64,000 nucleotides of DNA from Allodiplogaster sudhausi (GCA_945643635.1 CALZFC010000032.1:169501-233500); one strand, 5' to 3'. Positions 33,331-45,738 are shown, counted from the stretch's first letter. Numbers and translations: made by a program. Notes: generated from the sequence alone by a model not told the origin.

Positions 33331-35298
33331 GCCACGTTCTTGTGGATGTCTCTGCCGAAATCGTCACTCTCCTTTTCTGTCTACATTTCGAGAAAGCATA
33401 AAGAGTGATGCACAAGTCTGTACCATTAAAATTCCTGTCGTAAATTCTTTCTCAAGAATAAGCCAAACATGGGTCTTACATATATAGCGAATCTTTGCAG
33501 ACCTGCAACAAATAATATAATGAATACATTAAGAAAATTCTAACTGGGTTTTTTCCAATTTTGAGGAATTGTTATATTATAAAAACATGGGACCTCGATT
33601 ATTCTGACCGCTCCGTAAAATTTCCTGGAAGCGTATTTATCTGTAACATTATTCAATTTAGAGAAATATGCTAAATATCGGAACGATATCGATAGGATTA
33701 TCAGTACGCAGAGAGATAAGAGGCATTCAATCGGATAATTTGCATTGATTTCTTCAAAGTAGTTTTAAGTGACATTTCGATCTTCGAAACAATGAAAGCA
33801 CCTGTCCAAACGTAGTCAGAATGGACTCTTAAAGGAGAGGTAAACTCATTTTTTTCGATGTTTAGGTGATGTAAGTGATAAATATCTCTTGTGAAACAAA
33901 GCAATTCCGAAGCATGAAAGCATTTTTTTCAATTTTCATTTGAATTAAATGGCATTTGATATTTAGATCTAGGGATTTTCCGTATTTTCTCTATTAACAC
34001 CCGCTGGTGTATTATTTTTCAATACCCTTGTGAGGGATGGTCACTGAGGAAGAGGTTCTACAAGCGGAACGGGTAATATTTTTAATGTGATACACCAAAA
34101 ATTTGATAACAACATTTAATCTCAAAATGGAGAAAAATAGCTTACCTTCAATAGAATTATCACTGGAATATCTAATAGAGAAAACACGGTACTAGCGCAA
34201 ATCTTTAAAATCACTGTGGGAAATAATTTGTTGAGTGATGAAAAATGCTTTGCCACAACATTTCATTCTTCCACTTGTTTATTTTACATTTCATACTAAT
34301 CGTTTCGTTTTCTTTGTCCAAAATGGACTAATGTTTTCACAATTTTTCAAGCTTTGCCGTTTACTGCCTCTCTCCCCCAGTGTATCGGCGATAGATGCCG
34401 ATATCTCTCTCTCTCTCTCTCTCTCTCGCTCGCTCTCTCTCTCTATCTATCTCTATCTCTCCTGACCCCACCCATTCGCCCACTCGGATAGTGATGAGAG
34501 GGACGGCTTGTTCTGGTTGTTTCGGTTCGGATTGGGGGTTCAGATTGGTTCGGATTGCTATGTTCGTTTCTCAATAAAACATATATGTATGTATACATAT
34601 CAATGTATAAGTAAACAGCCACGGACAAGGGAAGGAATGGTGCGAAAAGGAAAGGATAATCTGCGGTTTGTAGTAACTCGCACATTTGTGATTTTCAATG
34701 GAGCCGGAAAATCATGCCGCTAGCTGCAACATTTAGCAGGGGAAGATCAGACACTTTCCAGAGCACAAATTGTACTCTGAACACCGGTTGCATACGAACG
34801 GAATTTTCACAAACGAATCAGCCTTTTAATGAAAATGAAATGGGGAAATTAAGTAAAAAGGGTTGAAAGTTTTACTATCATCACTGTTGAATTTTCTTTT
34901 CGTTTTCTCTACGCCTTTTTACTGTTTTCATAAACAAATTAATTCTTCCAATCACTTTATCAATAATGATTTACGATGTTTATTTACGATGATTCATCAG
35001 ACATGTCTTCCTTTTCCGGTAGAATTCGTGAACAGCTTCTCTCCATCTCTCCCCTCTCTCTCTCTCTCTATCACTCTCAATCGCTCATTCTCTCATTCTC
35101 TCATACTATCTGATTATATGGTTTGATTACACAGCTTCTCCGTCTCCTCTTCTCTGCCTCCGATCATGAATGAAACAGTACCTCTTCGAGTGACGTGAGT
35201 GATCAAATGTCTTCCTGTCTACACCCTCCTTTCTTGCTTTTCAATGTCATCAGGATGTCCACAGTCACATGGAAGATACAAAAGTAGTTAGCGTATGC
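33331..35298. other. Region between S6 and S7
   Basis: Contains a CCGTATTTT-family MITE (33980-34189) and CT microsatellites at about 34404-34460 and 35040-35105. From about 34740 it holds an inverted copy of the array spacer (compare 4500-4800). No gene seen. Confidence 0.55.
33980..34189. mobile_element. MITE, CCGTATTTT family, copy 2
   Basis: Left CCGTATTTTCTCTATTAACA, right TAGAGAAAACACGG. The interior is of the GGTACT/CCCGC type. Confidence 0.6.
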
Positions 35299-35318
35299 AG
35301 ATATAAAGGCGCCTCATC
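35299..35318 (+). promoter_or_regulatory. Conserved TATA-like block of S7
   Basis: AGATATAAAGGCGCCTCATC, about 190 bp before the S7 start. Confidence 0.7.
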
Positions 35319-35492
35319 ACTGGCTTCATTGTAAAGTCTACTGTGACCCTCCCCTCTATATACCTCTTCTCTAGGAATAAGGAGTTTTTTTTGAATAAAT
35401 TTAATTCAGAACTACCAACACCTCCCAATGCAATCTATAGCTGAATAGTTCATATTGGTGACTATTCTCAAACTCCATTTTCTCAGTGGATA

Positions 35493-36184
35493 ATGTGGAA
35501 AGTGGTCGTCTTCGTCCTCGCTCTCGCTACGCCTCTTCTTGCACAGCAGACGTGCGCCACCGCCGGCGGTGCTGGACGTTAGTCAGGCGATTATTATTCT
35601 TGATCATGAATAGCGCCCAGGGTCAAAAGTTATTAGTGCCTATGATGGCAGGAAATTCTTCGACGGCTGATATAATGGAGAAAGGAATAAGAAGAAGTAG
35701 AAGATTTTAAAGAGGAAAAGTATTTTTAAAAATTTGTTTTAACAGCCTGCGTCACCAACAGCTGCCCCACTGGCTTTACTTGCATCACGGCGCAGAACAT
35801 TTGCTGCAATAATAATCAGCTCATCCAGGTGAGGGCTAAAGCAAGGAGTTTATGTCAATTAAATTGATTTAAAAGGCACTGACTATGGCCTAGACAACAG
35901 TTTGGGAACATATATTACTTGGACAATGTTTTAGGAATATTTATTGACTAGATAATGTTTAGGGAACATGCCAGGACAACTACCGCTGCTGCTATCGGTA
36001 TCGCAACCAGTGCGCGTTTAACACCCAGGTCAAGCATTAGGTTATGCATGTATACGAGGGCTGGCAATAGGCAGACTATATGGACAATAATCGATTTAAC
36101 ATCATATAGAATACATATATTTTTTTCTTTATTCAGATTCGAAACATGTGCCAGCGAACTTGCGGTGTTTGCACGGTGGGATGA
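35493..36184 (+). CDS. Secreted Cys-rich/ShKT protein S7
   Basis: Exons 35493-35577, 35746-35828, 35963-36028 and 36137-36184. Intron 1 differs from the other groups (GTTAGTCAGGCG..., with AATAGCGCCCAGGGTCAAAA), as does intron 2. Both features recur, inverted, in S8, so S7 and S8 are sister copies. Exon 4 uses CGAACTTGC where the array copies have CGAACCTGC, a silent change also in S8. Frame and Cys pattern intact. Confidence 0.87.
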
Positions 36185-37859
36185 GCCACGTTCTTGTGCT
36201 CGTGCATACACATGGATGCCTCTGCCGAAATCGTCACTCTCCTTTCCTTTCTCATCCGACTCATTGCTTTCTGTCTACATTTCTACCAAGAATAAAGAGT
36301 GATATGCAAGCCTGTACGATTAAAATTTATTCTGAATGATGAGACAGTCAGGGGTCGGTCAATATTGTTTAATATTTGGGGAAGTGTTATATGCTAAAAC
36401 ATGGGATCTCTGCCATTCTGACCGCTCCTTGTACTTTCCTGGAAGGACAAGTGGCGTCCAACCCGGATGATTTGCATTGGTGTCTTCAAGGCACTTTTGA
36501 ATGACTTTTCGATTATCATAGTACTGCTTGCTAGATCTGTCCAAATGTAGTGAGTAAACGTAATTTCCTAACGACGTGAAATTATGATGCCGGAACGATC
36601 CTGCCGCGCATTCAAGTGTTCTACAGCTTGAAACATGTTCGGAACTATCATGTTTGGAAGATGTTAGCAGCAGAAGAATTAGAAAAAGGTAATTTTAGCC
36701 TCGTGATACCTTAGCTGGAAAAGTGTATAAATGATACTTATCTCTTGATCAGATAAGTGTAAGGAGTCTGGGAGGAAGCTGAAGGTACAAACATAAGGGC
36801 GTTCCTTTCACAACATATCAGAATGCAGAATCCTTGTCTCATTGTCAGTGAAACAGGAAAAAGGCTTATGCCAATGTTAGCCCCACATCAGCCATAAGTT
36901 AATGAACTTTGCTGTTTCTATAAAAGAATTAAAGTCTGCTCTTAAATTTGTTCGCATTTCTAATTTTAATGTAATTTAGCTTAATTGTCCCGTTCGGGCA
37001 TCATTTTGTAATAGACCCATGAGAATATTCCTGATCGCTTCTGGGCTTCTTGTCAATTGTCATAGCAAAGTATCACGTCGATCGGACAAAAGAAAGATTT
37101 TGATATATGATTAATAAGAAATGAAAAGTTAAGTGAAATAAACTGCTGATGCTAAGCATTCTTCATCATCACTCAGTAAATTATTTCAAACAATTTTTTT
37201 TGAAGATTTGCGCCTGAGCCGTATTTTCTTTATTAAAGTGATGATTCTATTAAAGTTGAGCTATTTTTTTATCTATTTTGATCATAAATGTTCTTATCAT
37301 ATTTTTAATGAATCACATTGAAAAATAATACCCCTCCCTCTAATAGTGCCCATCCCTCGCAAGGATATTTAAATAGTACCGACGCGGGTACTAAAGAGCA
37401 TTGTTTAGCTGCTGGTAAAATTAACTCAAAGTGCTTTAAAGGCACCAATTTAAATCATCCAATTTATCTCTCTGCTTACTGTTAAGCCTGTCGATATCGT
37501 TCCGATATTTAGGATGTTTCTATGAATTGAATAATATTTCAGAAAAAAACAAGCTTCTACGAAAGTTCACGGAGCAGTCAAAATAACCGAGGTCCCATGT
37601 TCTTATAATATTGAAAAAACGCGATTTGAAATGAAGATTTCCTTTATGTATTCAATATATTGTTTGTCGCAGATTTCGGAAGATTCACTATATGACTGGC
37701 TTTTTCTTTACTACTGGAATTTTAATATTACAGACTTGCGCATCACACTTTATTCTTTCTCGAAATGTTGACAGGAAACGAAGACTCGGACAAGAAAGGA
37801 AAGGAGAGTGACGATGTCGGCAGAGGCATCAATGTGTATGCACGGGCACAAGAACTGGC
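36185..37859. other. Region between S7 and the orphan exon
   Basis: Diverged S-type 3' flank, with pieces similar to the array spacer (about 37300-37400, GTACC-type repeat) and AT-rich sequence. No gene seen. Confidence 0.5.
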
Positions 37860-37907
37860 TCATCCCACCGTGCAAACACCGCAGGTTTGCACGCACATGT
37901 TTCGAAT
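37860..37907 (-). pseudogene. Orphan last exon of an S gene
   Basis: 48 bp equivalent to S-gene exon 4, with the acceptor context kept. An Arg-region change gives MCVQTCGVC where the others read MCQRTCGVC. Exons 1-3 are missing: upstream on the minus strand the sequence switches at about 37948 to the 169-bp repeat. This is a truncated copy. Confidence 0.8.
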
Positions 37908-37948
37908 CTGAAAAAGATGAAAAAAATATTCTATATCATGCCCCTCTC

Positions 37949-38117
37949 TCGACTTCAGAAGAAGAACCACTCGGACGACATTTACTACTACTAGAAAATA
38001 CGCAGACATAAACATAAATCATCCCGCAAGAAATGTATACGTAGACCTCATTGCATAGGACTTGACATGTTTCTCTTTGTCTCTTTATTTTTTCTTATTT
38101 GTTTCTTCAAGTTTAGA
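37949..38117. repeat. 169-bp direct repeat, left copy
   Basis: Appears identical to 39137-39305, an offset of 1,188 bp. It starts TCGACTTCAGAAGAAGAACC and ends TTCTTCAAGTTTAGA. It joins directly to the orphan S exon, so the junction is a rearrangement point. Confidence 0.9.
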
Positions 38118-39136
38118 CCTTTATCTCTCTATCTCTACATTTCTATCAGATTCTCTCGCTCTCTCGGAACAGTGATTCCGCTCACTAATGTGTCTGGCTA
38201 CTTGGAATGTACAGCAGACAAAAAATGAAAGAGATAACAGGCGCCCGTAACTTGTCCGGTGAACGAACACGGAAAGGAGAAAAAGAAAAATTGAGGGAGA
38301 TTGAAAAAGAATTCGTATAGCAACAGATAGGCAAAATATTACTTACTATTCTATGCAATAATATTTGTCTAGAATAATTTAACTGTATTAGAGCTCATCA
38401 TTCTCATATCCCACCCTTCCGTGTGCTCAATGAGATTCAAGAAGTCCGGTGACATAATGTACAACGTCGTGCACGCGTTTGCTGCTGCATCCATCTTCAC
38501 AGAATTCCTGACGTCTACTTACTAACATAAATAACCACATAGAAAACACACTAAGGCACATGCATTTTTATATACATTATATATATATATATATATATAT
38601 ACATCTGTATACACACATTCATACAGAGTATGTAAACATACACGCAGATGCATATACACTCACATCACATGTATAACATACAAATTCACACACACTCAAG
38701 ATGACGAAGATATCAACCATCCTTCTTCCCCTATGGACGCTGCAGCAACCTTCAACCGAATTCGGTTCGATCCTCGACGGGGGAACACATCAGGAATACG
38801 GGCTGGACAGACAGAAAACATGCTGCGAGGCTGTCCAGCGAACATAGCTGAAGCACAATAGACACTTTCGTACTGCTACGACCTCCGTCATCGATCTCGC
38901 TCGCGAGAGATCGACAACGACGACAAACTACTCCTCAGAGGAACGCCACGGAAGAACAAGCTTGTCTAACGAGGCACACCAGCAAAATCTTTGCTGAAAG
39001 ATGGCAAACCATGCCAGAAGGACGTACTGAATTTACAAAGAATGCAGCCGACGAATCAGAAGAAGACGACTACATTCGAATACCAAGAAGACGACAGCAC
39101 ACCAGAAACGAAACCGACATGCTCACGACAATCAAA
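38118..39136. other. Sequence between the 169-bp repeats
   Basis: Contains a TA microsatellite (about 38575-38602) and a protein-like stretch at about 38700-39180 (for example LQRMQPTNQKKTTTFEYQED). Its composition recalls retroelement remnants, but I recognise no domain. Confidence 0.4.
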
Positions 39137-39305
39137 TCGACTTCAGAAGAAGAACCACTCGGACGACATTTACTACTACTAGAAAATACGCAGACATAAA
39201 CATAAATCATCCCGCAAGAAATGTATACGTAGACCTCATTGCATAGGACTTGACATGTTTCTCTTTGTCTCTTTATTTTTTCTTATTTGTTTCTTCAAGT
39301 TTAGA
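39137..39305. repeat. 169-bp direct repeat, right copy
   Basis: See the left copy at 37949. After AGTTTAGA the two copies diverge at once. Confidence 0.9.
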
Positions 39306-39961
39306 ACCTAATTGCTAAAATACTCTCTATTCCAATCCAAGCACAATTGAAAATCTCAACTGCTCTTTCTAGTGCACAACCCAGCGTAGCCAGCCACATG
39401 GTCCTCCTCTTCCTCTCACAATGTCTCCCTCCTCTCTCATACTCTCATCCTCTCCATCTGTCACAATGCTCTCTCAGTTCACTCATTTCAATACAACTCA
39501 CTACGCGAAAAGAACAAATCAGCTTCACTGACTTCTGCCACACGGATCAGTCGGATTGTGTGTAGCTTACTGTTAATTCTGTCGACATCGTTCCGATATT
39601 CAGGATGTTTTAATGAATTGAATAATATCTCAGATAAATAAGCTTCCACGAATGTTCACGGAGCTGTCAAGATAATCGAGGTCCCATGTTTTTATCATAT
39701 AATATTGAAAAAAAGCGATTTGAAATGAAGATTTTCTTTAAGTATTCAATATATTGTTTGTCGCAGTTCTCGAAATATTCACTATATGACTCGCTTTATC
39801 TTGAGAAAGAATTACGGCTGGAATTTTAATAAGACTTGCGCATCACTCTTTATGCTTTCTCGAAATGTAGACAGAAAACGAAGACTCGGACAAGAAAGGA
39901 AAGGAGAGCAATGAGGTCAGGCAGAGACATCCATGTGTATGCGCGAGCACAAGAACGTGGC
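39306..39961. other. Intergenic, 3' of S8
   Basis: From about 39560 this is the S-type 3' flank (GTTAATTCTGTCGACATCGT; compare 37480). No gene seen. Confidence 0.5.
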
Positions 39962-40650
39962 TCATCCCACCGTGCAAACACCGCAAGTTCGCTGGCACAT
40001 GTTTCGAATCTGAAACAGATAAAAATATATTCTATATCATGTTAAATCGATGATTGTCCATATAGTCTGCCTATTGCCAGCCCTCGTATACATGCATAAC
40101 CTAATGCTTGACCTGGGTGTTAAACGCGCACTGGTTGCGATACCGATAGCAGCAGCGGTAGTTGTCCTGGCATGTTCCCTAAACATTATCTAGTCAATAA
40201 ATATTCCTAAAACATTGTCCAAGTAATATATTTTCCCAAACTGTTGTCTAGGCCATACTCAGTGCCTTTTAAATCAATTTAATTGACATAAACTCCTTGC
40301 TTTAGCCCTCACCTGGATGAGCTGATTATTATCGCAGCAAATGTTCTGCGCCGTGATGCAAGTAAAGCCCGTGGGGCAGCTGTTGGTGACGCAGGCTGTT
40401 AAAACAAATTTTTAAAAATACTTTTCCTCTTTAAAATCGTCTACTTATTCCTCCTTTTTCCGTTATATCTGCCGCCGAAGAATTTCCATCATAGGCGCTC
40501 ATAGGCGCTAAAAACTTTTGACCCTGGGCGCTATTCATGAGCAAGAGTAGAAGGCCAAGACTAACGTCCAGCACCGCCGGCGGTGGCGCACGTCTGCTGT
40601 GCAAGAAGAGGCGTAGCGAGAGCGAGGACGAAGACGACCACTTTCCACAT
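39962..40650 (-). CDS. Secreted Cys-rich/ShKT protein S8
   Basis: Exons (minus) 40650-40566, 40395-40313, 40178-40113 and 40009-39962. Inverted sister of S7: it shares that gene's intron 1 (GCGCCCAGGGTCAAAAG) and intron 2 (TTTAAAAGGCACTGAGTATG-like) sequence and the ACTTGC codon usage in exon 4. Intact frame, splice sites and Cys. It lies divergently upstream of receptor D, unlike S4/S5, which follow their receptor on the same strand. Confidence 0.86.
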
Positions 40651-40821
40651 TATGCACTGACAAAATGGAGTTTGAGAAGTATCGTCAATGTGAACTATTC
40701 AGCTATAGATGAGCTGTTGGTAAGTTCCGAATCAAATGAAATCCGATTAGTGAACACTTCGAATTAAAAACATAAATAAATTAGAGGATAGGCTCCCAGT
40801 AGACTTCACTATGATGCCAGT

Positions 40822-40841
40822 GATGAGACGTCTTTATATCT
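40822..40841 (-). promoter_or_regulatory. Conserved TATA-like block of S8
   Basis: Minus strand AGATATAAAGACGTCTCATC, about 190 bp before the S8 start. Confidence 0.7.
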
Positions 40842-42735
40842 GTATGCACTCACTATTTTGTATCTTTCTTGTGTCTCGTCGGTTCATCCTGGTAGCATTG
40901 AAAGGATGACGATGAGAGAAAGATTAAAGAGAGCACGGGCAACAGCTGGGCCAATTCAGGAAAATAGAGCGAAACTAACAATAAGAAATGATTCGGTGTA
41001 GTGCAAAGTAAACGAGAGAGGGCAGGTTAGCGTTTGGTTGTGCAATCAAAGCACCCATCAGAAAGCACGAGAGAAAACGAGAGAGAAAGAGAGAGAGAGA
41101 GAGAGAGGGCGAAACAGAGAAACAGAGAGATAGATAAAGAGAACATCATCAACTGTTGACGAATTCAGCCAGACAAGGAAGAGATGTTCAGATTGCCTAT
41201 CGATGTGCTGTTTGCGCCTGTCGAAATCGATGACAATAAATGAGTGTTTGGAACAATTTATATTCGATGCATTGGTAAATCGTTTTCATAATAGAACTGA
41301 TTCATTTCTGATACATCACTTTGTATGCACCCGTTGCATTATGTACTGCGATTAAAGAATATACCTATGTGTGTACATCTCCAGGTTATGACCAACATCT
41401 GCCGCGCCTTCATTCTGCGGTAAAAGTTCCGGGAGCGGTGAGGGAGCTTTCAGAATTCCCGCATCGGTCCCGGAAAGTTCCTGGAGAAAACAGTGTGTCA
41501 TGCGCACTAAAATTACATTCCTTTGCATGAAAATGTTTATTCGTATATTTTATTACTTTGATATACATCTTCATATTAGAACTTCGTCGTAAGCTGTTCT
41601 TCCTCCTGCACTGCAAAGAAGGTCAAACTTTCCATTGGAAAGAAAAGACCATTTTGACTTGTAACAATGACGACTTCATTTTTTTGCATTTTTTTTGCTC
41701 AAATTGCATCGCTTAACTCCGGGAAAGTTCCCACACATCTCAGAACAATTTTTTTTTTAGTTCCGGGACCCCTGACCGAACTTTCTTGAGAATGAAGGCG
41801 CAGCTGATACGAGACATTGAACTGATCGAAGATGCCTTGGAATATTTCCTTACAATTAGGCTCATAGAGATTCTGTAGATATAAGTTTTTTACTTATGAA
41901 AATTCGTGTTTGTCTCTCAAATCTCTAACACTTCTAAGAAATTTGCATGTTATAAAATCCTTTCGTTCCTCTTCTCTTCACTTCCAAACACACTGTCAAC
42001 TGCGCACTCACTCACATTAATCTCGCAATCTGGTACAACATTACCAATTATTTTGTTTTTATAATCGGCTCATTATCACACAGCGTTCTGACAATTCCGA
42101 GCAGCTGCATCGGTTCAATTTGTCGCACATGAATGTGCAGTGAACAAAAAAGTATTATTTAGATTAGGAATGTTGCGCTTTCTTAAGAAAACGCTGCCGC
42201 AACGCGAGAAAACGTCATATTTTGTCTGCAGATTAGAAAACAATCCACGGAATATGCCCATAGATTGGCATAACATCAGATGCCCCTCAAAATACTGGGA
42301 AAAACGCAGTCTAGATATAAGTCTATGTACATATGTATGTAGTACATATGCATATGTAGTAATTTACATGCTGCCGCATCAAGTAATATCATGTATGCGA
42401 ATAAAGCCAAATTTCTGATCCCATTTTAATTCAACTACTTGTTTTTTTTTTTAATTTTTTTATTTAAATTAGCGCCAAAAATGTGTTCGTCAAGGAACAT
42501 ATATATTGTACGCGAATGAGTGGATCTCGCATAATTTCATCTTTTATATCTATGTATGTATCTTAGTGTTGGTAGGGATCATCCATTTTGAATAAGGATT
42601 AGTTTTAAATTGCCTCTTCCTCCGTCTGAAGGAGAATCCAATGGCGGCTGAGCCCTATAATAACAATATAAAAGAGATAAACGGGATAGAGATAAGAAGA
42701 GCCCTGTAGCGAAGAGCTGGAATCTGGCAGAGGAG
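40842..42735. other. Region between S8 and receptor D
   Basis: Contains a GA microsatellite (about 41088-41110) and a candidate inverted-repeat element with GCGCCTTCATTCT at 41404-41416 and its complement at 41789-41801. There is AT-rich sequence to 42700. No gene I can support. Confidence 0.5.
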
Positions 42736-45700
42736 ATGCAGAAATTTCTCGAAGTGGCTGGAATCATCGAAAAGGTCAACTTTGGTAAGAATTCTTTTGT
42801 GCTGTCTTTCTTGTTGCAATTTTTATTCTATGTAACTCATTCTTTTTGCTTAAAAGGTTTTTTATTATTTATTCTTTTTTGTTCCGTTTTCAGTGCTCGC
42901 TGTAATCTTCAACTCGCTGCTCTTCTGGTGTGCTTACCGTCGTTCTGCAAAGGAGATTGGCCGATATAAATATCTGCTCATGGCCTTCGCCGCAAGCGAC
43001 ACTTACTTTTCGTTTATACAATTTATATTAACGCCGGTGAGTAAACCGTTTCTTTTTTTATTACTGCTTAAAACAATTTGTATAATAAAATATTTAACTA
43101 TTAGCTGTTGTTGCACTGTCCTAACACTATGAATGCTTGGAATATATTTTTTTTTGTCAGAAGATCGTCATTAAAATGAAGTAAACCTTTTTTTATTTCA
43201 CAAAAAAAAACTTGATCATCACCACTTTCAGCACATCGTCATTTATAAGACGACCTTTTCGCTCTTTTCCGTTCAAATTGACACGCTCGCACGTTGGCCG
43301 TATCAAAGCGTACGCTTCTTTTTTCATTTCTTTGTTTGTTTGTTTATCTTCAAAGATAACCTAAAATAATAACAATATAATAGACATTTTATAGGCATTT
43401 CAATTTGTTTTTACTTTAAAGATCTACTAGCATAAAAAAACATTATGGGAAATCTGTTCTCATAACAATATCAGGTGCTCGCAAGCTACTGGGCGGCCTC
43501 ATTTTCACAAGCATTCATCCTGCTCTCCTACCACTTTATCTACCGCGCCTTGGCGGTTTCGTGGTTGGAAATTGTTATCTTTTTTCAAATGATTGCAAGA
43601 TAGTGGGATCGATTAAGTAAAAAAAAACAAATAATGATGGAAGGAATATTGAGTCCGTCATCGCTCAAAATCTTCGGAAAGTCGTGGTTCGTCGCACTTC
43701 TCGTATTCATCTTCTGGCTCGAAGTGTTCTTGTGGTTCATGTCCTGCGAAATTGGCTATGCGCCAAGTGAAGAAGGATACACGGGTGAGCCTAATATTTA
43801 ACAACAGATTTGTGATATATTATTACTATACCTTAAAGGGGAATGACAACAAGCCTAATCAAGATTTGAACTCTCCTCTCGCTCCAGTGTCATGCAAAAG
43901 GCGCCAATTTAAGAATGAGTTTCTTTGGTAATATTAAAGTACATTGCGAGCGGAACTTTTTATTATTATTAAATGCATTGATATCTGGAATATATGTAGT
44001 AGTGAGGAATATATGTAGTAGTGAGGAATATATGTAGTAGTGGAAAGTCCTGTCACATATCGCATGGTCCTAGGGGGTGTAGCTCAGTGGTAGAGCAGCC
44101 GACTCATGAGTAAGTGGTCCCGGGTTCGAATCCCATTGTCTCCAGTGATCCTTTGAGCCTTTCGATGGTACCTCTTCGTTACATATAGCATCTTCTCAGA
44201 ATTGGCGCCTGTTTACCTCGAGAAGTACGACGTCCACATCCGTAACACGAGCATTATGATCGGCATGTACAAGGTGCATTTATCGGTTTTTTTTTCAATC
44301 CGACATGACAGGTTGTCTTCATGTTTTGTTCCAGATCTTGAATATAAAATTTGACGGATTATCGTTCACACTAAAATCTTATTAGCTAGCTGTACTGTGT
44401 GAATGAAGATGTGCTGAATGATGTTCATCTTAAAGGAGCCTAATGAACAACATCGCGTTTGCTTTTTGATATCCGCGAAAAAATGAATCAGCCCATAATC
44501 CATTTGTTTATCCTAAATAATAATGGTTGTTTGAATGGTTGTACTAGCATGAAAATCTATTTTCAAAAATTATGACAATTGCTAGTCTCCCAATCATACC
44601 AATGCTGACTCACCTCTGTGGCTCAGGCGAGAGGGCGCGGATTGAAGAGTGGATCTTTGTCTCCTTTGAGGTGGATGGCCGCATCAACAAGGGCCCACTG
44701 CTAGCGTGGTGCTACTTCTGCTCGGTGATGCTGACGTGTCTGGCGGTCATGACCGCATGCACAGTCTGCATCGTTCGGCGCCTCCGCTCGGATGTCATCA
44801 GTGACAAGGCGCGTCGGCTGCAGAAGCAGCTGTTCATCGCGCTGTGCATTCAGGTACAGGAAAAATGTGTTGCCTAGTCGCACCGGGTCATCCATGTTTC
44901 ATTGGCCGTTGATTCGACGTTGGGTGGTACTACTGTGGGTGACTTTAGAAAGAAGCGGAATGAGATCTAACTTAGAGACGGGTTATTTTGAGACGAAAAC
45001 TTTTCCATCTGGATTTCATGTATTTAAGAAAAAAGATAGTGTAGGAAGGTTTGAGTGATGAATTTAACTGCGTACTTGACTTTGATTAATTTTTTTTGCA
45101 AGAATTTTAAAGTTGTACATATACATAGATAACTGAAATGCGCTCATTTATGCCCTCTGTCATATTGTTCGCAAGTTGCACTACTCATTCCGTAAACTGT
45201 TCCGATCTGACTGCAGACCGCTGTCCCGCTCGTGTTCACCTACGCGCCATGTGCTCTGTCTATCACTTTCCCCGCCTTCAACCTCGATGTCTCCTTCATC
45301 GGTGACCAGACCTCCTTCCTCATCTCCTTCTTCCCTTTCGTCGATGCCATCATTGTCATATGCATCGTGCGGCCGTACAGGGATGAGCTGGCCAGGATAC
45401 TCAGGTCTGTTGGGTTGTGGAAGCGCTTCAGTTGGTTGTTCAAACACATTGGGCATCTAACGGTCTTTTGGATATTGAAGAACGTCAAAACGTTCTGTTG
45501 TCATCCCCGATGAAAACGATGCACATTAGGCGATCAAACATAGTGAAGTTTCTTTAATCGTGATATGCAAAGATATATGTTTAATTCAAGCGATTTATAA
45601 TTCCCTTTCTATTCTTTGAGAGTGTTCTCGGTTGAATCGAGCAGTTCCGGCGGAAGCTCTTCAGATCCACCACTGAGACAGGGCGTGTTTACTTCAACTA

Positions 45701-45738
45701 CCACGGCTGTAACGCCCATTCAAACTCGTTCCTCATGA
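42736..45738 (+). CDS. Str-family 7TM chemoreceptor D
   Basis: Nine exons: 42736-42784, 42894-43036, 43232-43309, 43475-43563, 43654-43784, 44200-44273, 44671-44853, 45217-45404 and 45621-45738; 350 aa. All phases agree and all introns have GT and AG. TM1 LAVIFNSLLFWCAY, TM2 around LLMAFAASDTYFSF, TM3 SYWAASFSQAFILLSYHF, TM4 ALLVFIFWLEVFLWF, TM5 AWCYFCSVMLTCLAVM, TM6 VFTYAPCALSITFPAF, TM7 FLISFFPFVDAIIVICIV, then RPYRDELARILR. The last exon gives a Ser/Thr-rich cytoplasmic tail (VFSVESSSSGGSSS...TTTAVTP). It is closely related to B and C but has distinct introns, one of which (intron 5) carries a tRNA-like sequence. The start ATG matches the family's 16-codon first exon. A probable chemosensory receptor; ligand unknown. 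Confidence 0.92.
43987..44042. repeat. 19-bp tandem repeat, three copies
   Basis: Unit GGAATATATGTAGTAGTGA in intron 5 of receptor D, just before the tRNA-like sequence. Confidence 0.85.
44073..44144 (+). tRNA. tRNA-like sequence, probable pseudogene or SINE head
   Basis: GGGGGTG acceptor start, an A box TAGCTCAGTGG (44080-44090), a perfect B box GGTTCGAATCC (44123-44133) and a tRNA-length end TGTCTCCA. CAT stands at the anticodon position. The anticodon stem (GCCGA against GTAAG) does not pair, and only three T-stem pairs form, so I do not think it yields a working tRNA. It lies in intron 5 of receptor D. Confidence 0.55.

Noticed and set aside
35955..36302. 115-aa plus-strand frame over S7
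   Set aside because: Reads S7 exon 3 and intron in the wrong frame.
37949..39305. Calling the 169-bp repeats an LTR retrotransposon
   Set aside because: No TG...CA ends, primer-binding site, polypurine tract or reverse transcriptase motif seen; left as direct repeats.
44073..44144. Functional tRNA-Met (CAT)
   Set aside because: Anticodon stem does not pair and T stem is half broken.
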